Positions 18,725 to 27,819 of a stretch of DNA of 64,000 nt are shown piece after piece. The position numbers and the translations under genes were made by a program. Below the pieces are notes generated by a model. It ran no database searches. It was not told where the DNA came from and saw only the letters and a program-made list of their open reading frames with translations. The number at the start of each line of letters is the position of its first letter. The first letter of the stretch is position 1. The stretch is from Aliidiomarina haloalkalitolerans (lineage in GTDB: Bacteria > Pseudomonadota > Gammaproteobacteria > Enterobacterales > Alteromonadaceae), in NCBI RefSeq assembly GCF_003987315.1, contig NZ_PIPI01000007.1, positions 93,347 through 157,346 of the forward strand. The letters are read 5' to 3'.

Positions 18725-19189
18725 ATGTTGAATATCGCCTTATTTAATCCAGTTATGGCTGCTAACGCCGGCAATGTGATCAGGCTTTGTGCGAACAATG
18801 GCTGTACGTTGCATTTAATCGAACCACTTGGCTTTGACCTCGAAGAGAAGAAGCTACGCCGCGCAGGGCTGGATTATCATGATCTGAGCCGCGTAGAACG
18901 GCATCCAGATTTTGAATCATTTAAACAGGCTATGGGGGAGCGCAATATTTATGCGATTACCACCAAAGGCACGCGTGGCTATAGCGAGGTTCAGTACCAA
19001 CCGGGTGATGTATTGCTATTTGGTTCTGAAACGAGTGGCCTAGCCCCAGAAGTCATGGAACAAATTGCCCCTGAAATGAGGTTGCGTATTCCAATGATGC
19101 CAAATAATCGTTCACTGAACTTATCTAACACTGTTGCCTTGGTTAGTTATGAGGCATGGCGGCAACTTGATTTTATCAATGGAAAATAA
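18725..19189 (+). CDS. trmL: tRNA (cytidine/uridine-34-2'-O)-methyltransferase TrmL
   Basis: It methylates the wobble ribose of tRNA-Leu isoacceptors using SAM and acts as a dimer with a trefoil-knot fold. The 154 residues are full length (E. coli YibK/TrmL is 157). The SAM-binding knot motifs are [10 protein letters not shown] and [18 protein letters not shown] sequence near the C-terminus, here [18 protein letters not shown]. It starts [21 protein letters not shown], the part missing from the inverted partial copy 185 bp away. It was probably brought in with accessory DNA and replaces the disrupted resident gene. Confidence 0.93.
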   Translation: MLNIALFNPVMAANAGNVIRLCANNGCTLHLIEPLGFDLEEKKLRRAGLDYHDLSRVERHPDFESFKQAMGERNIYAITTKGTRGYSEVQYQPGDVLLFGSETSGLAPEVMEQIAPEMRLRIPMMPNNRSLNLSNTVALVSYEAWRQLDFINGK

Positions 19190-19310
19190 TGGCGTAGAAA
19201 ATGCCTAACTTACAGAAGCCGATGTCTTGTCAAATGGATTCGGATCACTTTTTATCATGCCCGAAATGCAGCAATAGAAGCTTCAATTTAACTCGCACAC
19301 GATTTTGGTA

Positions 19311-19756
19311 GTGTTCAGAATTCTGTGTCATCTCGATAAACTATATAAAAAAGAGATGATACATGACCAAACCAGACTTCGATATCGACGCCGCCTTAAA
19401 GCAATTGCGTGAAGGCAAAGACCTTACTGGTAAAGACGGTATCCTAACACCACTCATCAAGCAGCTGACGGAAGCAGCCATGCAGGCTGAGCTTGACGAA
19501 CAAAGCGCAGCCAAATCGCAAAAATGGCTCGACCGCTAAAACAGTAAAAAGTCCCGCTGGTAGCTTTGAGTTGAATACACCACGCGACCATGCGGGGACC
19601 TTTGAGCCTCAGCTCGTGAAAAAGCACCAGACGCATTTAACAGATGAGCTCGAGCGTAAAATTATTGCGCTGTTTTCGCTGGGTACCAGCTATCAAGATA
19701 TCCGCATGCACATCGAAGACTTGTACGGTATTCATGTCTCGAACGGTATCAGATAA
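19311..19756 (+). pseudogene. IS256-family transposase, 5' fragment
   Basis: The left end begins GTGTTCAGAATTCTGTGTCA at 19311, and the transposase starts at ATG 19363 (MTKPDFDIDAALKQLREGKD). A frameshift near 19500-19530 splits it: the frame from 19363 stops at 19539, while the continuation is read from about 19511 (RKNGSTAKTVKSPAGSFEL). Homology ends at VSNG near 19750. The catalytic DDE core is therefore missing. It matches the 3' half retained at 62754-63740. The element is dead and lacks its right end. Confidence 0.9.
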
Positions 19757-19869
19757 CCCAATAAAGACATGCAAAACAGACACCTGCAAAAGCTTTTATA
19801 AAGTAAACCTTTTTTAAAGATGCTGAATACCTCCACTGCAAGCAGCGCTTCTAATGGCCGGACTAATTG

Positions 19870-22800
19870 CTACGCCTTGTTGTTTCCCTTTTCTTTATAT
19901 ATCAGTGTATATAAAGTCGGAATAACAAACAGGGTCAGTACTGTTGAAGTGATTAGTCCTCCCAGAACTACAGTTGCCAACGGTTTATGAATTTCACTGC
20001 CAATTCCCTGCGACAATAAAATAGGCACTAACGCAAGTATTGAGGTTATGGCGGTAATCAAGACAGGCTGTAAACGGCTTGCTGTGCCTTGTAGCACAGC
20101 GTCCTGCACTGACATTCCACGCTGCCGTAAGCCATTAATCGCATCTAGTAATACCACGCCATTTAGCATTGCTACACCAAAAACAGTTATAAAACCAATA
20201 GCGCTCGGCACTGATAAATATGTTCCACTTAGGTACAGAGCAATAACCCCGCCGACAAGGGCCACAGGCACATTAGTTACTACCAAAGCCACCTGTTTAA
20301 TGGAGCGAAAAGCCAGGTACAGAAATAGCGTAATAATCAGCAGAGATACCGGTACCACTACCATTAACCGTTGCTGCGCTCGCTGCTGATTCTCAAACTG
20401 TCCGCCTATTTCAATCGTATAGCCGGCAGGTAAGTCAAACTGCTGGATTGCCGATTGAATATCAGCAACCACACTACCCATAGCCCGGCCACTGATATTA
20501 GACTCAATGACAATTCGGCGCTGGGCGTTTTCGCGGCGAATCATCGGAGCTGCCGATTCACGCGTGATTTCAGTTATATCTCCCAATAAAACAATTGCTC
20601 CGCTGGCTGTTTTTAGCGGAATACGCGCAATGGACTCTGGTGAGGCACGAAAGTCAGAATGAAGTCGTACATTTATATCATGACGGGCATTACCATCCAG
20701 AATCTGCCCCGCATTTTCTCCACCCACACCTAAACGTACCCAGGCCATCAAGTCTGCAACATCAAATCCGTAACGGGACATTGCGGTATAATCAGGGCGA
20801 ATAGTTAATTGCTCTTCACCACTAATTTGCTCCAGCGCCACATCGGTAGTTCCGGGGATAGCATCCACTAAACGTTGTAGTTCCTCGCCCTTTTCCGCCA
20901 GAACACCCAAATCAGAGCCAAATAACTTGATCGCCAATTGCGCCCGAACCCCGGATAACAGCTCATCAACCCGTGTTGCTATAGGCTGAGAAAAATTGAG
21001 TACAACACCAGGTAGCTCACCCAGCACTTCATTCATTTTACTTTGCAGTTCTTCGCGGGTGGCTGCGGTCTGCCACGCCGCCATGTCGGTTAAACCGATG
21101 TACATTTCGATATTATTAATAGGCTCAGGATCTCCACCCAACTCAGGGGCGCCTATACGCGATAAAGCGTAGGTTACTTCCGGGAAGTCCATCAGCATGC
21201 CTTCCAGTTGCTGTGCTACACGAATGGAAGTATCCAGATTTGCCGACGGTGCCAGAGTAACCCGCATATTAATTGTTCCTTCTTCCAGTTCCGGGGCAAA
21301 CTCTGTTTCCAGTCGTGGACCAAGCAGCACTGCTATGCTGACAAATGCCAGCGTAACCACCCCTACCCATAGCGGCTTTTTCAAACTCAGGGTAAGGCCC
21401 CGAATAAAGCCGCGTTCAACAATATGGTATATCTTCGGCTCAACATGTTTAGGCGCTTTTTTGAATAAGTACGATGCAAGCGGTGGCACTATAACTAACG
21501 CAACTATTAAGGAGCCTGCCAAACCTAAAATGACGCTGACCGCCATAGGCTGAAATAACTTACTTTCCACCCCTTCAAGAAAAAATAAAGGAACAAACAC
21601 AGTCATGATAATCAACGTTGCAAACATAACTGGCCGGGCAACCTCCTGACCCGCTTCAATAATATGCTCAGTCACTGTCATGGGCCGGGTACTTTGCGAT
21701 GCTGTAAGTCGTTGAAAAATCCGCTCGACCATCACGACCGACGCATCAATCATCAAGCCTGTTGCAATAGCTAATCCGCCCAACGACATCAGGTTGGCTG
21801 AAATTCCCCACTGATGCATAAAAAGCAGCGCAACCCCTATTGACAACGGGATCGATAAAAGCACTAACACTGAAGCGCGGATGTTTCTTAAAAATCCAAG
21901 CAAAACCAAGACAATCAGCACAAACGCAAAAAAAACAGCATCCCTGATTGTAGTTACCGCTCTTTCAATCAAGTGCGACTGATCATAGTACGCTTCAAGG
22001 TATACGCCCTCAGGGAGGGCGCTATTGATACTATCTAAACGCGCTTCAATACCATCGATAACAGCCTTTGTATTCGCACCTGTCCGCTGCAAAATAATGC
22101 CAGCAACCACTTCGCCCAGAGCCTCGGTCTCACCTGACTCATTTTTTTCAGTCATTGTGACTGCACCCACTCGGATTTCATGGCCAAAACCTACCGATGC
22201 AACATCGCCAATTCGCACCGGAATTCCCTGACGTTGTATAATTGGTAGTTGACGAATAGCCTCCAGCCCAGCATCACCCGCTGGCAGCATACCTGCACCA
22301 CGAACGACTAACTGATTATCACCCTGAGGCATAAACCAGCCACCAGCATTCAGGTTATTATCGGCCAATGTGCTAAAGACCTGCTCCATAGTCAGGTCAT
22401 ATTCTAGAAGGCGTACGGGATCAATTTGCACCTGGTACTGCAGAACTGGCCCACCGAAGGACAAGATTTCAGTGACTCCATCCACGGGCATCAACAGTAA
22501 CTTGACCAGAAAATCATTCAATGTGCGTAAAGCAGCCGCATCGTACGCCGGATTATCTGAGCGCAATGTGTATTGGAATACCTCACCAAGGCCGGACGTA
22601 TTAGGCCCCATTTCAGGTATTCCAAGCTGTTCAGGAATCATCTCGCGCGCTTCACTAAGCTTTTCAAATACTTGCTGGCGGGCAAAATAAATATCAGTAC
22701 CGTCTGCAAAAACAACAGTTACCACCGACAAACCAGTGCGGGATAACGAACGCACCTCTGTCACTCCCGTTAAAGCGTACATTGATGATTCAAGCGGATA

Positions 22801-22998
22801 GGTAATCAACTGTTCAACTTCTTCGGCTGCCAGACCATTGGCCTGAGTGTTAACCGTCACCTGTACATTGGTTACGTCTGGAAATGCATCTAAATTTAGT
22901 CGAGGAATAGTAAAAATTACCCCGCCAATAAAAACACTCAACAGGATGAATACCATTAAGCGGAACTGAATCAGACGACTTAAAAGTGTAGAAAACAT
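19870..22998 (-). CDS. Heavy-metal RND efflux permease (CzcA/CusA family)
   Basis: This 1042-residue inner-membrane proton antiporter belongs to the HME branch of RND pumps, which export divalent or monovalent metal ions from the periplasm. The N-terminus has LNLDAFPDVTNVQVTVNTQ, typical of this branch. The helix-4 relay reads AIATGLMIDASVVMVER, closer to the CusA (copper/silver) pattern than to the DFG-type motif of CzcA. However, only one of the CusA copper-binding methionines seems to be in place (EEGTINMRV), so the metal is uncertain. It follows the adaptor gene by 11 bp. No outer-membrane component is encoded nearby. It lies in the segment bounded by the trmL break and IS256 debris. Confidence 0.93.
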   Translation of the reverse strand: MFSTLLSRLIQFRLMVFILLSVFIGGVIFTIPRLNLDAFPDVTNVQVTVNTQANGLAAEEVEQLITYPLESSMYALTGVTEVRSLSRTGLSVVTVVFADGTDIYFARQQVFEKLSEAREMIPEQLGIPEMGPNTSGLGEVFQYTLRSDNPAYDAAALRTLNDFLVKLLLMPVDGVTEILSFGGPVLQYQVQIDPVRLLEYDLTMEQVFSTLADNNLNAGGWFMPQGDNQLVVRGAGMLPAGDAGLEAIRQLPIIQRQGIPVRIGDVASVGFGHEIRVGAVTMTEKNESGETEALGEVVAGIILQRTGANTKAVIDGIEARLDSINSALPEGVYLEAYYDQSHLIERAVTTIRDAVFFAFVLIVLVLLGFLRNIRASVLVLLSIPLSIGVALLFMHQWGISANLMSLGGLAIATGLMIDASVVMVERIFQRLTASQSTRPMTVTEHIIEAGQEVARPVMFATLIIMTVFVPLFFLEGVESKLFQPMAVSVILGLAGSLIVALVIVPPLASYLFKKAPKHVEPKIYHIVERGFIRGLTLSLKKPLWVGVVTLAFVSIAVLLGPRLETEFAPELEEGTINMRVTLAPSANLDTSIRVAQQLEGMLMDFPEVTYALSRIGAPELGGDPEPINNIEMYIGLTDMAAWQTAATREELQSKMNEVLGELPGVVLNFSQPIATRVDELLSGVRAQLAIKLFGSDLGVLAEKGEELQRLVDAIPGTTDVALEQISGEEQLTIRPDYTAMSRYGFDVADLMAWVRLGVGGENAGQILDGNARHDINVRLHSDFRASPESIARIPLKTASGAIVLLGDITEITRESAAPMIRRENAQRRIVIESNISGRAMGSVVADIQSAIQQFDLPAGYTIEIGGQFENQQRAQQRLMVVVPVSLLIITLFLYLAFRSIKQVALVVTNVPVALVGGVIALYLSGTYLSVPSAIGFITVFGVAMLNGVVLLDAINGLRQRGMSVQDAVLQGTASRLQPVLITAITSILALVPILLSQGIGSEIHKPLATVVLGGLITSTVLTLFVIPTLYTLIYKEKGNNKA

Positions 22999-23009
22999 TG
23001 CTTAGCTCC

Positions 23010-24179
23010 TTAATGGTTGTGGGTATCGAAACCATCTTTTGCCAGTTCAGATGCGATAAAAAATGCACCTTTCATGACCAACCTGGCACCTGGTTCAATA
23101 CCACTGACAAGATGAAGTCCACCTTGGCTCTCCAACACGGTAACCTCAACAGAACTAAACGTATTTTGTTCATTTTGCACGAATACGCGCCATTGATTAC
23201 CCTCCTGACGGTGCAATGCTGCATTAGGTACGAGTACGCCCTGCTGTTCAGCAGACGGTAAATGAACTTCAGCAAACTGTCCGGCATGCCAATGAGTCGA
23301 ACGGTTATCTACAGAAATAAGGATCTGCTCAGTTTGGGTCACAGACGACACGTAATGACCTCGGCTCAACACCTCTCCGGTTACCAACTCTCCATTCACG
23401 TTAACAACAACAGACTGCCCCGCTTCCAGGGGCAACCGGTGTCTTACCGGCAACTCTGCGGCCACCCACAGCGTTGATTCATCGTTAACCCGCAAAAGAG
23501 ATGTTCCGCCTGATAGAGCCTGCCCGGCGGAGTACTGTAGTTGTTCCGGTGATAACTGCACTTTCCCGGCCATCGGTGATAACACCTGAACCTGACCAAT
23601 ACAGTCAGAACAACTAAGCAATGCAGTGATTTGTGCGTCCGTCATAAACACCGAGCGCAACACGGCACGCCGCCGCTCGGCCTCAATTCTGGCCTCTTCC
23701 CGAACTGTATCGCTGACTACGCCTTCTTCCATACGTTGAATGCGAGATAACTCCTGCGCTGCCAGTACGAAATCTGCCTGAGCGTCAGCAATCTCTCGCC
23801 CACCAATGGTCAAAAGCGCATCTCCGACAGCTACACTTTGGCCGATGCTTGCATCGTAATGGATAATTCGTACGTCCAGTTGTGGGGCAATCACAATACT
23901 GCGCGCCCGGTCATTCAAAAGTTGCCCGGGCACCGTTGTCTGCAGTGAAAACCCTGAACCCACTGCCTGTTCAACCTCAATCCCAGCAAGTCTTTGCTGC
24001 TCATTTGTCAATGTAACTTGGCCGCTTTGTTCATCGTCGTGATTATCATCATGTGCAACCGCAGCCCCAATAAAACACGCACTGATTATCGTGCTCAGCA
24101 CAACGGCGAAGGTACATTTTGCTAAGATACACTGGACCACACGCCCCGCTATATAAGCAGTGCTTGATATGATTTTCAT
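23010..24179 (-). CDS. Heavy-metal efflux periplasmic adaptor (CzcB/CusB family)
   Basis: This 389-residue membrane-fusion protein partners the RND permease encoded 11 bp downstream. An N-terminal hydrophobic segment at about 20-42 is the export signal or anchor, followed by a His/Asp-rich stretch (AHDDNHDDE), a common metal-binding feature at the mature N-terminus. Lipoyl halves surround a short helical hairpin at about 135-175, and a C-terminal barrel (VPNAALHRQEGNQWRVFVQN) follows. A cysteine pair, SCSDC, lies near residue 190. It is the second gene of a CzcI-like/adaptor/permease operon. Confidence 0.9.
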   Translation of the reverse strand: MKIISSTAYIAGRVVQCILAKCTFAVVLSTIISACFIGAAVAHDDNHDDEQSGQVTLTNEQQRLAGIEVEQAVGSGFSLQTTVPGQLLNDRARSIVIAPQLDVRIIHYDASIGQSVAVGDALLTIGGREIADAQADFVLAAQELSRIQRMEEGVVSDTVREEARIEAERRRAVLRSVFMTDAQITALLSCSDCIGQVQVLSPMAGKVQLSPEQLQYSAGQALSGGTSLLRVNDESTLWVAAELPVRHRLPLEAGQSVVVNVNGELVTGEVLSRGHYVSSVTQTEQILISVDNRSTHWHAGQFAEVHLPSAEQQGVLVPNAALHRQEGNQWRVFVQNEQNTFSSVEVTVLESQGGLHLVSGIEPGARLVMKGAFFIASELAKDGFDTHNH

Positions 24180-24265
24180 AAAAATATTTCCGGTAAGTAT
24201 TTAGTACACAAATCCACCCGCTATATAAGCGAGTTCAAGTAATCCTAGATATAGAAGAAATAAAG

Positions 24266-24610
24266 TTATGCGATGGGAGGGCGAAATGAGGGATCAGGAA
24301 AGAGAGAACTGAAACGCACCGGTAACAGCACGACTCTAGAAGGCAGTAGCGCTATGTCTGTCGTTTGAGAATAATCAGTCATCATCGAGATACCGCCATG
24401 ACACTGGCAGTCGAGACATAGCTCGTTAAAGTCTGAATCGCTTAATTCTGCTGAAATTGCAGTGGTTGCCTGAAGCTCAAGGTGTATATGGGAGGTTTGA
24501 CTGTCATCATGTCGTTGTTCACTCAAATGCAACTGATGCACAGCCGTACCAGCCAAAGAAAGCTGAGCGAGCAATATCAGAGTCATTATTGATAAAAGTG
24601 CGTGACGCAT
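24266..24610 (-). CDS. Small secreted metal-efflux-associated protein (CzcI-like)
   Basis: The 114-residue protein has a clear signal peptide (residues 1-20, ending LAQLSLAG). The mature part contains several His residues and a CLDCQCHGG cluster able to bind metal. The C-terminus FSSLFPDPSFRPPIA resembles the Pro-rich end of CzcI/CnrY-neighbour proteins that precede czc-type operons. It is the first gene of the operon, 86 bp before the adaptor. A role in metal sensing or buffering in the periplasm is inferred from these features, not demonstrated. Confidence 0.6.
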   Translation of the reverse strand: MRHALLSIMTLILLAQLSLAGTAVHQLHLSEQRHDDSQTSHIHLELQATTAISAELSDSDFNELCLDCQCHGGISMMTDYSQTTDIALLPSRVVLLPVRFSSLFPDPSFRPPIA

Positions 24611-25085
24611 GGAAAGTCCGGTTAAGCCTGAGCTAAAATTTAGGCTCAGTGTAGCAGATTATAACCGGTAATAATAGATGAATTACCACGCTAAAAGGCC
24701 ATGCATAGTACACAGTAACTCTACATAGTTAACACATGGTCGGTTTGACAGAACACCCTGTTTTCAAATTGGGGGCTAACAAAACCATTCTAAATAATAC
24801 GGGTTGCACGTTTGCCGGTATTTGCCGGCATAACGGGCGTGTGCAGAACAATGTGAAACATCTTTTCTCCGCTGATAAGAGACCTGATAAAAACATCGGC
24901 ATTATACCTCTTTTAGTTCGAAAAAGAGGTAAAGAAGCCAGTGAAGTTGCCGATACTTTTAGAGTAACTGTGCTGATACTAAAGAAAGCCGGAATTTAAA
25001 AAATGTTTAATCTGGTTAAAATTTTGTAATCGAATGGTTGTTTCACCCGATAAATTCAGGTTGAATAGATAAGAAGCGACACATA
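24611..25085. other. Intergenic junction region with direct repeat
   Basis: No convincing gene is seen in these 475 bases. GGGGCTAACAAAA at 24772-24784 repeats the sequence at 18644-18656, and a TGCCGG(TATT)TGCCGG repeat lies near 24820-24831. An open frame at 24736-24999 has no recognisable motif and no ribosome site. The right border of the acquired trmL-proximal segment probably lies here. Confidence 0.5.
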
Positions 25086-27812
25086 TTGTCGCAGAGTAAT
25101 GAAAAAGGAATCGAAGTTTCCGTGACCTATAACTCCCGAACCGCTGCTAGCGCTGCTTACTACTTTTCCGCGATTTCGGCGGCCTTACTCGGTATTATCG
25201 GCTGCTTTTTCCACTTTGTGGTCACTGACCAGACCTTAATCGACATTATTCCGCTCCGTACACCGCTCGCAATTTTCTTCACAGCGGTTGCTTTTATTAT
25301 CGCTGGCCGCGGCTACAATCTGCTCTTATTGTTGTTCGGTGTTGCCTTCATGCTGCTCGCCTCACTGTCGTTTTATAGCAACATCACCAGTGAATATTTT
25401 GGCATCGGCGACTTTTTCGGTTGGATCGTCGTCCTCGTAGCTATCCACTTATTTCTTTTAGGCTTGTCTCTAGCGCTTAGTTTAAAGCGGCCGCTAGTGC
25501 GCGCATTGTGGCGCTTTACCGGTTGGTTATCGTTAGCCTTAACGGGCGCGATTCTGGTTTATAGTTGGATACCGAATACCGCTAACTTATACGCGCCGGG
25601 CTCGGTCATATTCATTGCTGTTGCGCTCATGTTATTGCTCACCGGCATCATGATGTTGATTCGTTCGCATTGGTATCGGGAATCGCTGCATTTCGACTAC
25701 AAGCTGCTTACACCTTCTGTTGTCGTCAGCTTAGTGACGATACTGGTGTGGTTTTCGCTTTCGGCTGCAGCCGTACGCGATGTGAACGAGCGCGGCCAAA
25801 TTCTGCAAGAGCAAATTGCTGGCCAAATTAACAACCAACTATTGGAATTACGTGATGCCTTGAAGCGTGTTTCCAACCTCATGTACGCCGAAAATGCTGA
25901 TGCATTTAGGCACGACGCACAATTGTTATTGCGTGATTTCCCTGCGGCTTTAGGGATTAGCGTACACAACCCAGACGGCGAATTTAGCTATTTCGTCAAA
26001 GCGAATGGCAACGTAATGGGAACCGACTTGTATACGCTAGCAGTGCCACCCACGCCTTGGCTGCAACGTATGCTGGGTCAAGAGGCGTATACGGTAACTG
26101 CTTCTTCGGTGTATGCAGAGCGTCCCATTTTATTCTTTACTGTTCCCATTCGTTCACAAAACGGCGCACCGCAAGCGACTATGGCAGTCGACCTACAGAA
26201 GCTGCTCGACTACACCCCAATTGAGTTTTTGCGCTCGTTTGAAGTGCATATTGAAATCGCTCAAAACTTTATTTTACCGGCGAACACCCCCGAATTTGCT
26301 TTATATACCCGCGATAGCTTCCATGCAGAGCACCCGTTCTCGATTCGTCACGCCTTCGAGATTATCGACGCACCCCTGACGTTTTACGTTACGTTGCGTG
26401 ATACGGATGAGCTGTGGCGCAGCGCACGAGTGAACAAACTGGTCTTTCTCATTGGTGGCATTGTTTCCTTCCTATTGGTGATTATCATCGACGCCAACAA
26501 CCGCCTCCGCCAAGAAGAAATAAAGCTCAAACAACTAGCCACCTATGACGGTGTGACCAACCTAATTCGCCGCGACGTGTTTGAACAAGAACTTGCTTTG
26601 CAATACAGCGTGGCGCGGGACGTCACGGCTAACTTTGTCCTGTTTATAGATCTCGATGGCTTTAAAGCGATTAACGACACCTTAGGCCTGAAGGCGGGTA
26701 ACCAAATATTGCTCGAAACCGGTCAGCGCATAAAAGCTGAGCTGCCGAAAAACAGTATTGTGTCGCGCTTCAGTAGCGACGAGTTTGTGGTGATGGTGCC
26801 CAACGCCAATAAAGCCGTGGTGACGAAACTTAGCAGTACTTTGCAACAGCAACTACGCAAGCCTTATATGCTCGATGGTGTCGAAGTGATTGCGCCCGCC
26901 AGTATCGGTATTGCCCAAGCCATGCGCTTTGACGACAGCGCCGATGAGCTGATTCAACGAGCAGATATTGCCATGACCGAGGCGAAAAGCTCGGGTGGTA
27001 ATAATGTCACGTGGTTCCGCAAAGACATGCTATTGAGTTACAACGAGCGCCTGAGTATGCGTACGCGAATTCAGCAGGGAATGAATAGCCAAGAATTTAG
27101 CGTGCATTACCAACCGATTGTCGGCACACAGTCGAATGTGATTTCCGGTTTTGAAGCGCTGGCGCGTTGGCCACAAGAGGACGGCAGTTTTATTCCACCG
27201 GGCGTGTTTATTCCAATTGCTGAACAAACCGGTCAAATTGTCGAGCTAACTGAACAAATTTTGGCGCGGGTAAGCGATGACATTCCGAAACTTGCGCAAA
27301 TTGGCCAAGAAGAAAAAACCTACGTGTCGGTGAATATTTCACCCTTGTGCTTCACCCGTGGCATTGTCATGGATCTGTTAAAAGAAGTGCATGCCCAAGC
27401 CCAAGAGTCGAATGTGGTGTTACAGATTGAAGTCACCGAAAGTCTTTTCCTTGACGACAAGACCAGCGCCAAAGACACGCTTGAGGCACTCCGCGCCTTA
27501 GGTATCCAAGTCGCAATTGACGATTTTGGTATCGGTTATTCAAGTTTAAGTTTGCTTTATAAGCTGCCTGTTGATGTAATTAAGATCGATCGCGCGTTTA
27601 TTAGCGACCTCACCCCAGGTACCGATGCCTTTAAAGTTGCTGACGCAGCAATTTCATTGGCACTGAACCTCAACAAGAAAGTTGTGGTCGAAGGGGTAGA
27701 AACAGAGGCACAATTAGCCTTCTGTCGCGAAAAACAGTGTCACGCCATGCAAGGGTATTATTTCTATCGCCCGAAAGCATTGGCCGAATTGATGAATTTA
27801 CAACACAGGTAA
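25086..27812 (+). CDS. Membrane GGDEF-EAL protein, probable c-di-GMP phosphodiesterase
   Basis: The 908-residue protein has seven or eight N-terminal helices (about 15-230), resembling a MASE-type membrane sensor. A periplasmic CHASE-like region (about 240-450) and another helix near 455-473 follow. The GGDEF domain (about 490-640) has SSDEF instead of GGDEF, so cyclase activity is probably lost, though DLDGFKAINDT is kept. The EAL domain (about 660-905) has FEALARW, EVTES, DDFGIGYSSL, KIDRAFI and EGVETEAQ, so hydrolysis of c-di-GMP is expected. The start is unclear: TTG at 25086 or GTG at 25122 with AAGGAA upstream. It is followed after 7 bp by the cyanophycinase-like gene. Confidence 0.9.
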   Translation: MSQSNEKGIEVSVTYNSRTAASAAYYFSAISAALLGIIGCFFHFVVTDQTLIDIIPLRTPLAIFFTAVAFIIAGRGYNLLLLLFGVAFMLLASLSFYSNITSEYFGIGDFFGWIVVLVAIHLFLLGLSLALSLKRPLVRALWRFTGWLSLALTGAILVYSWIPNTANLYAPGSVIFIAVALMLLLTGIMMLIRSHWYRESLHFDYKLLTPSVVVSLVTILVWFSLSAAAVRDVNERGQILQEQIAGQINNQLLELRDALKRVSNLMYAENADAFRHDAQLLLRDFPAALGISVHNPDGEFSYFVKANGNVMGTDLYTLAVPPTPWLQRMLGQEAYTVTASSVYAERPILFFTVPIRSQNGAPQATMAVDLQKLLDYTPIEFLRSFEVHIEIAQNFILPANTPEFALYTRDSFHAEHPFSIRHAFEIIDAPLTFYVTLRDTDELWRSARVNKLVFLIGGIVSFLLVIIIDANNRLRQEEIKLKQLATYDGVTNLIRRDVFEQELALQYSVARDVTANFVLFIDLDGFKAINDTLGLKAGNQILLETGQRIKAELPKNSIVSRFSSDEFVVMVPNANKAVVTKLSSTLQQQLRKPYMLDGVEVIAPASIGIAQAMRFDDSADELIQRADIAMTEAKSSGGNNVTWFRKDMLLSYNERLSMRTRIQQGMNSQEFSVHYQPIVGTQSNVISGFEALARWPQEDGSFIPPGVFIPIAEQTGQIVELTEQILARVSDDIPKLAQIGQEEKTYVSVNISPLCFTRGIVMDLLKEVHAQAQESNVVLQIEVTESLFLDDKTSAKDTLEALRALGIQVAIDDFGIGYSSLSLLYKLPVDVIKIDRAFISDLTPGTDAFKVADAAISLALNLNKKVVVEGVETEAQLAFCREKQCHAMQGYYFYRPKALAELMNLQHR

Positions 27813-27819
27813 CCGAATC

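Noticed and set aside
19201..19311. 36-codon frame with CPKC motif directly before the IS256 fragment
   Set aside because: No ribosome site or recognisable domain. It may be the start of a gene cut by the insertion, but it is too short to support.
24736..24999. 87-codon open frame in the junction region
   Set aside because: No motif, no good ribosome site and a composition like non-coding sequence.
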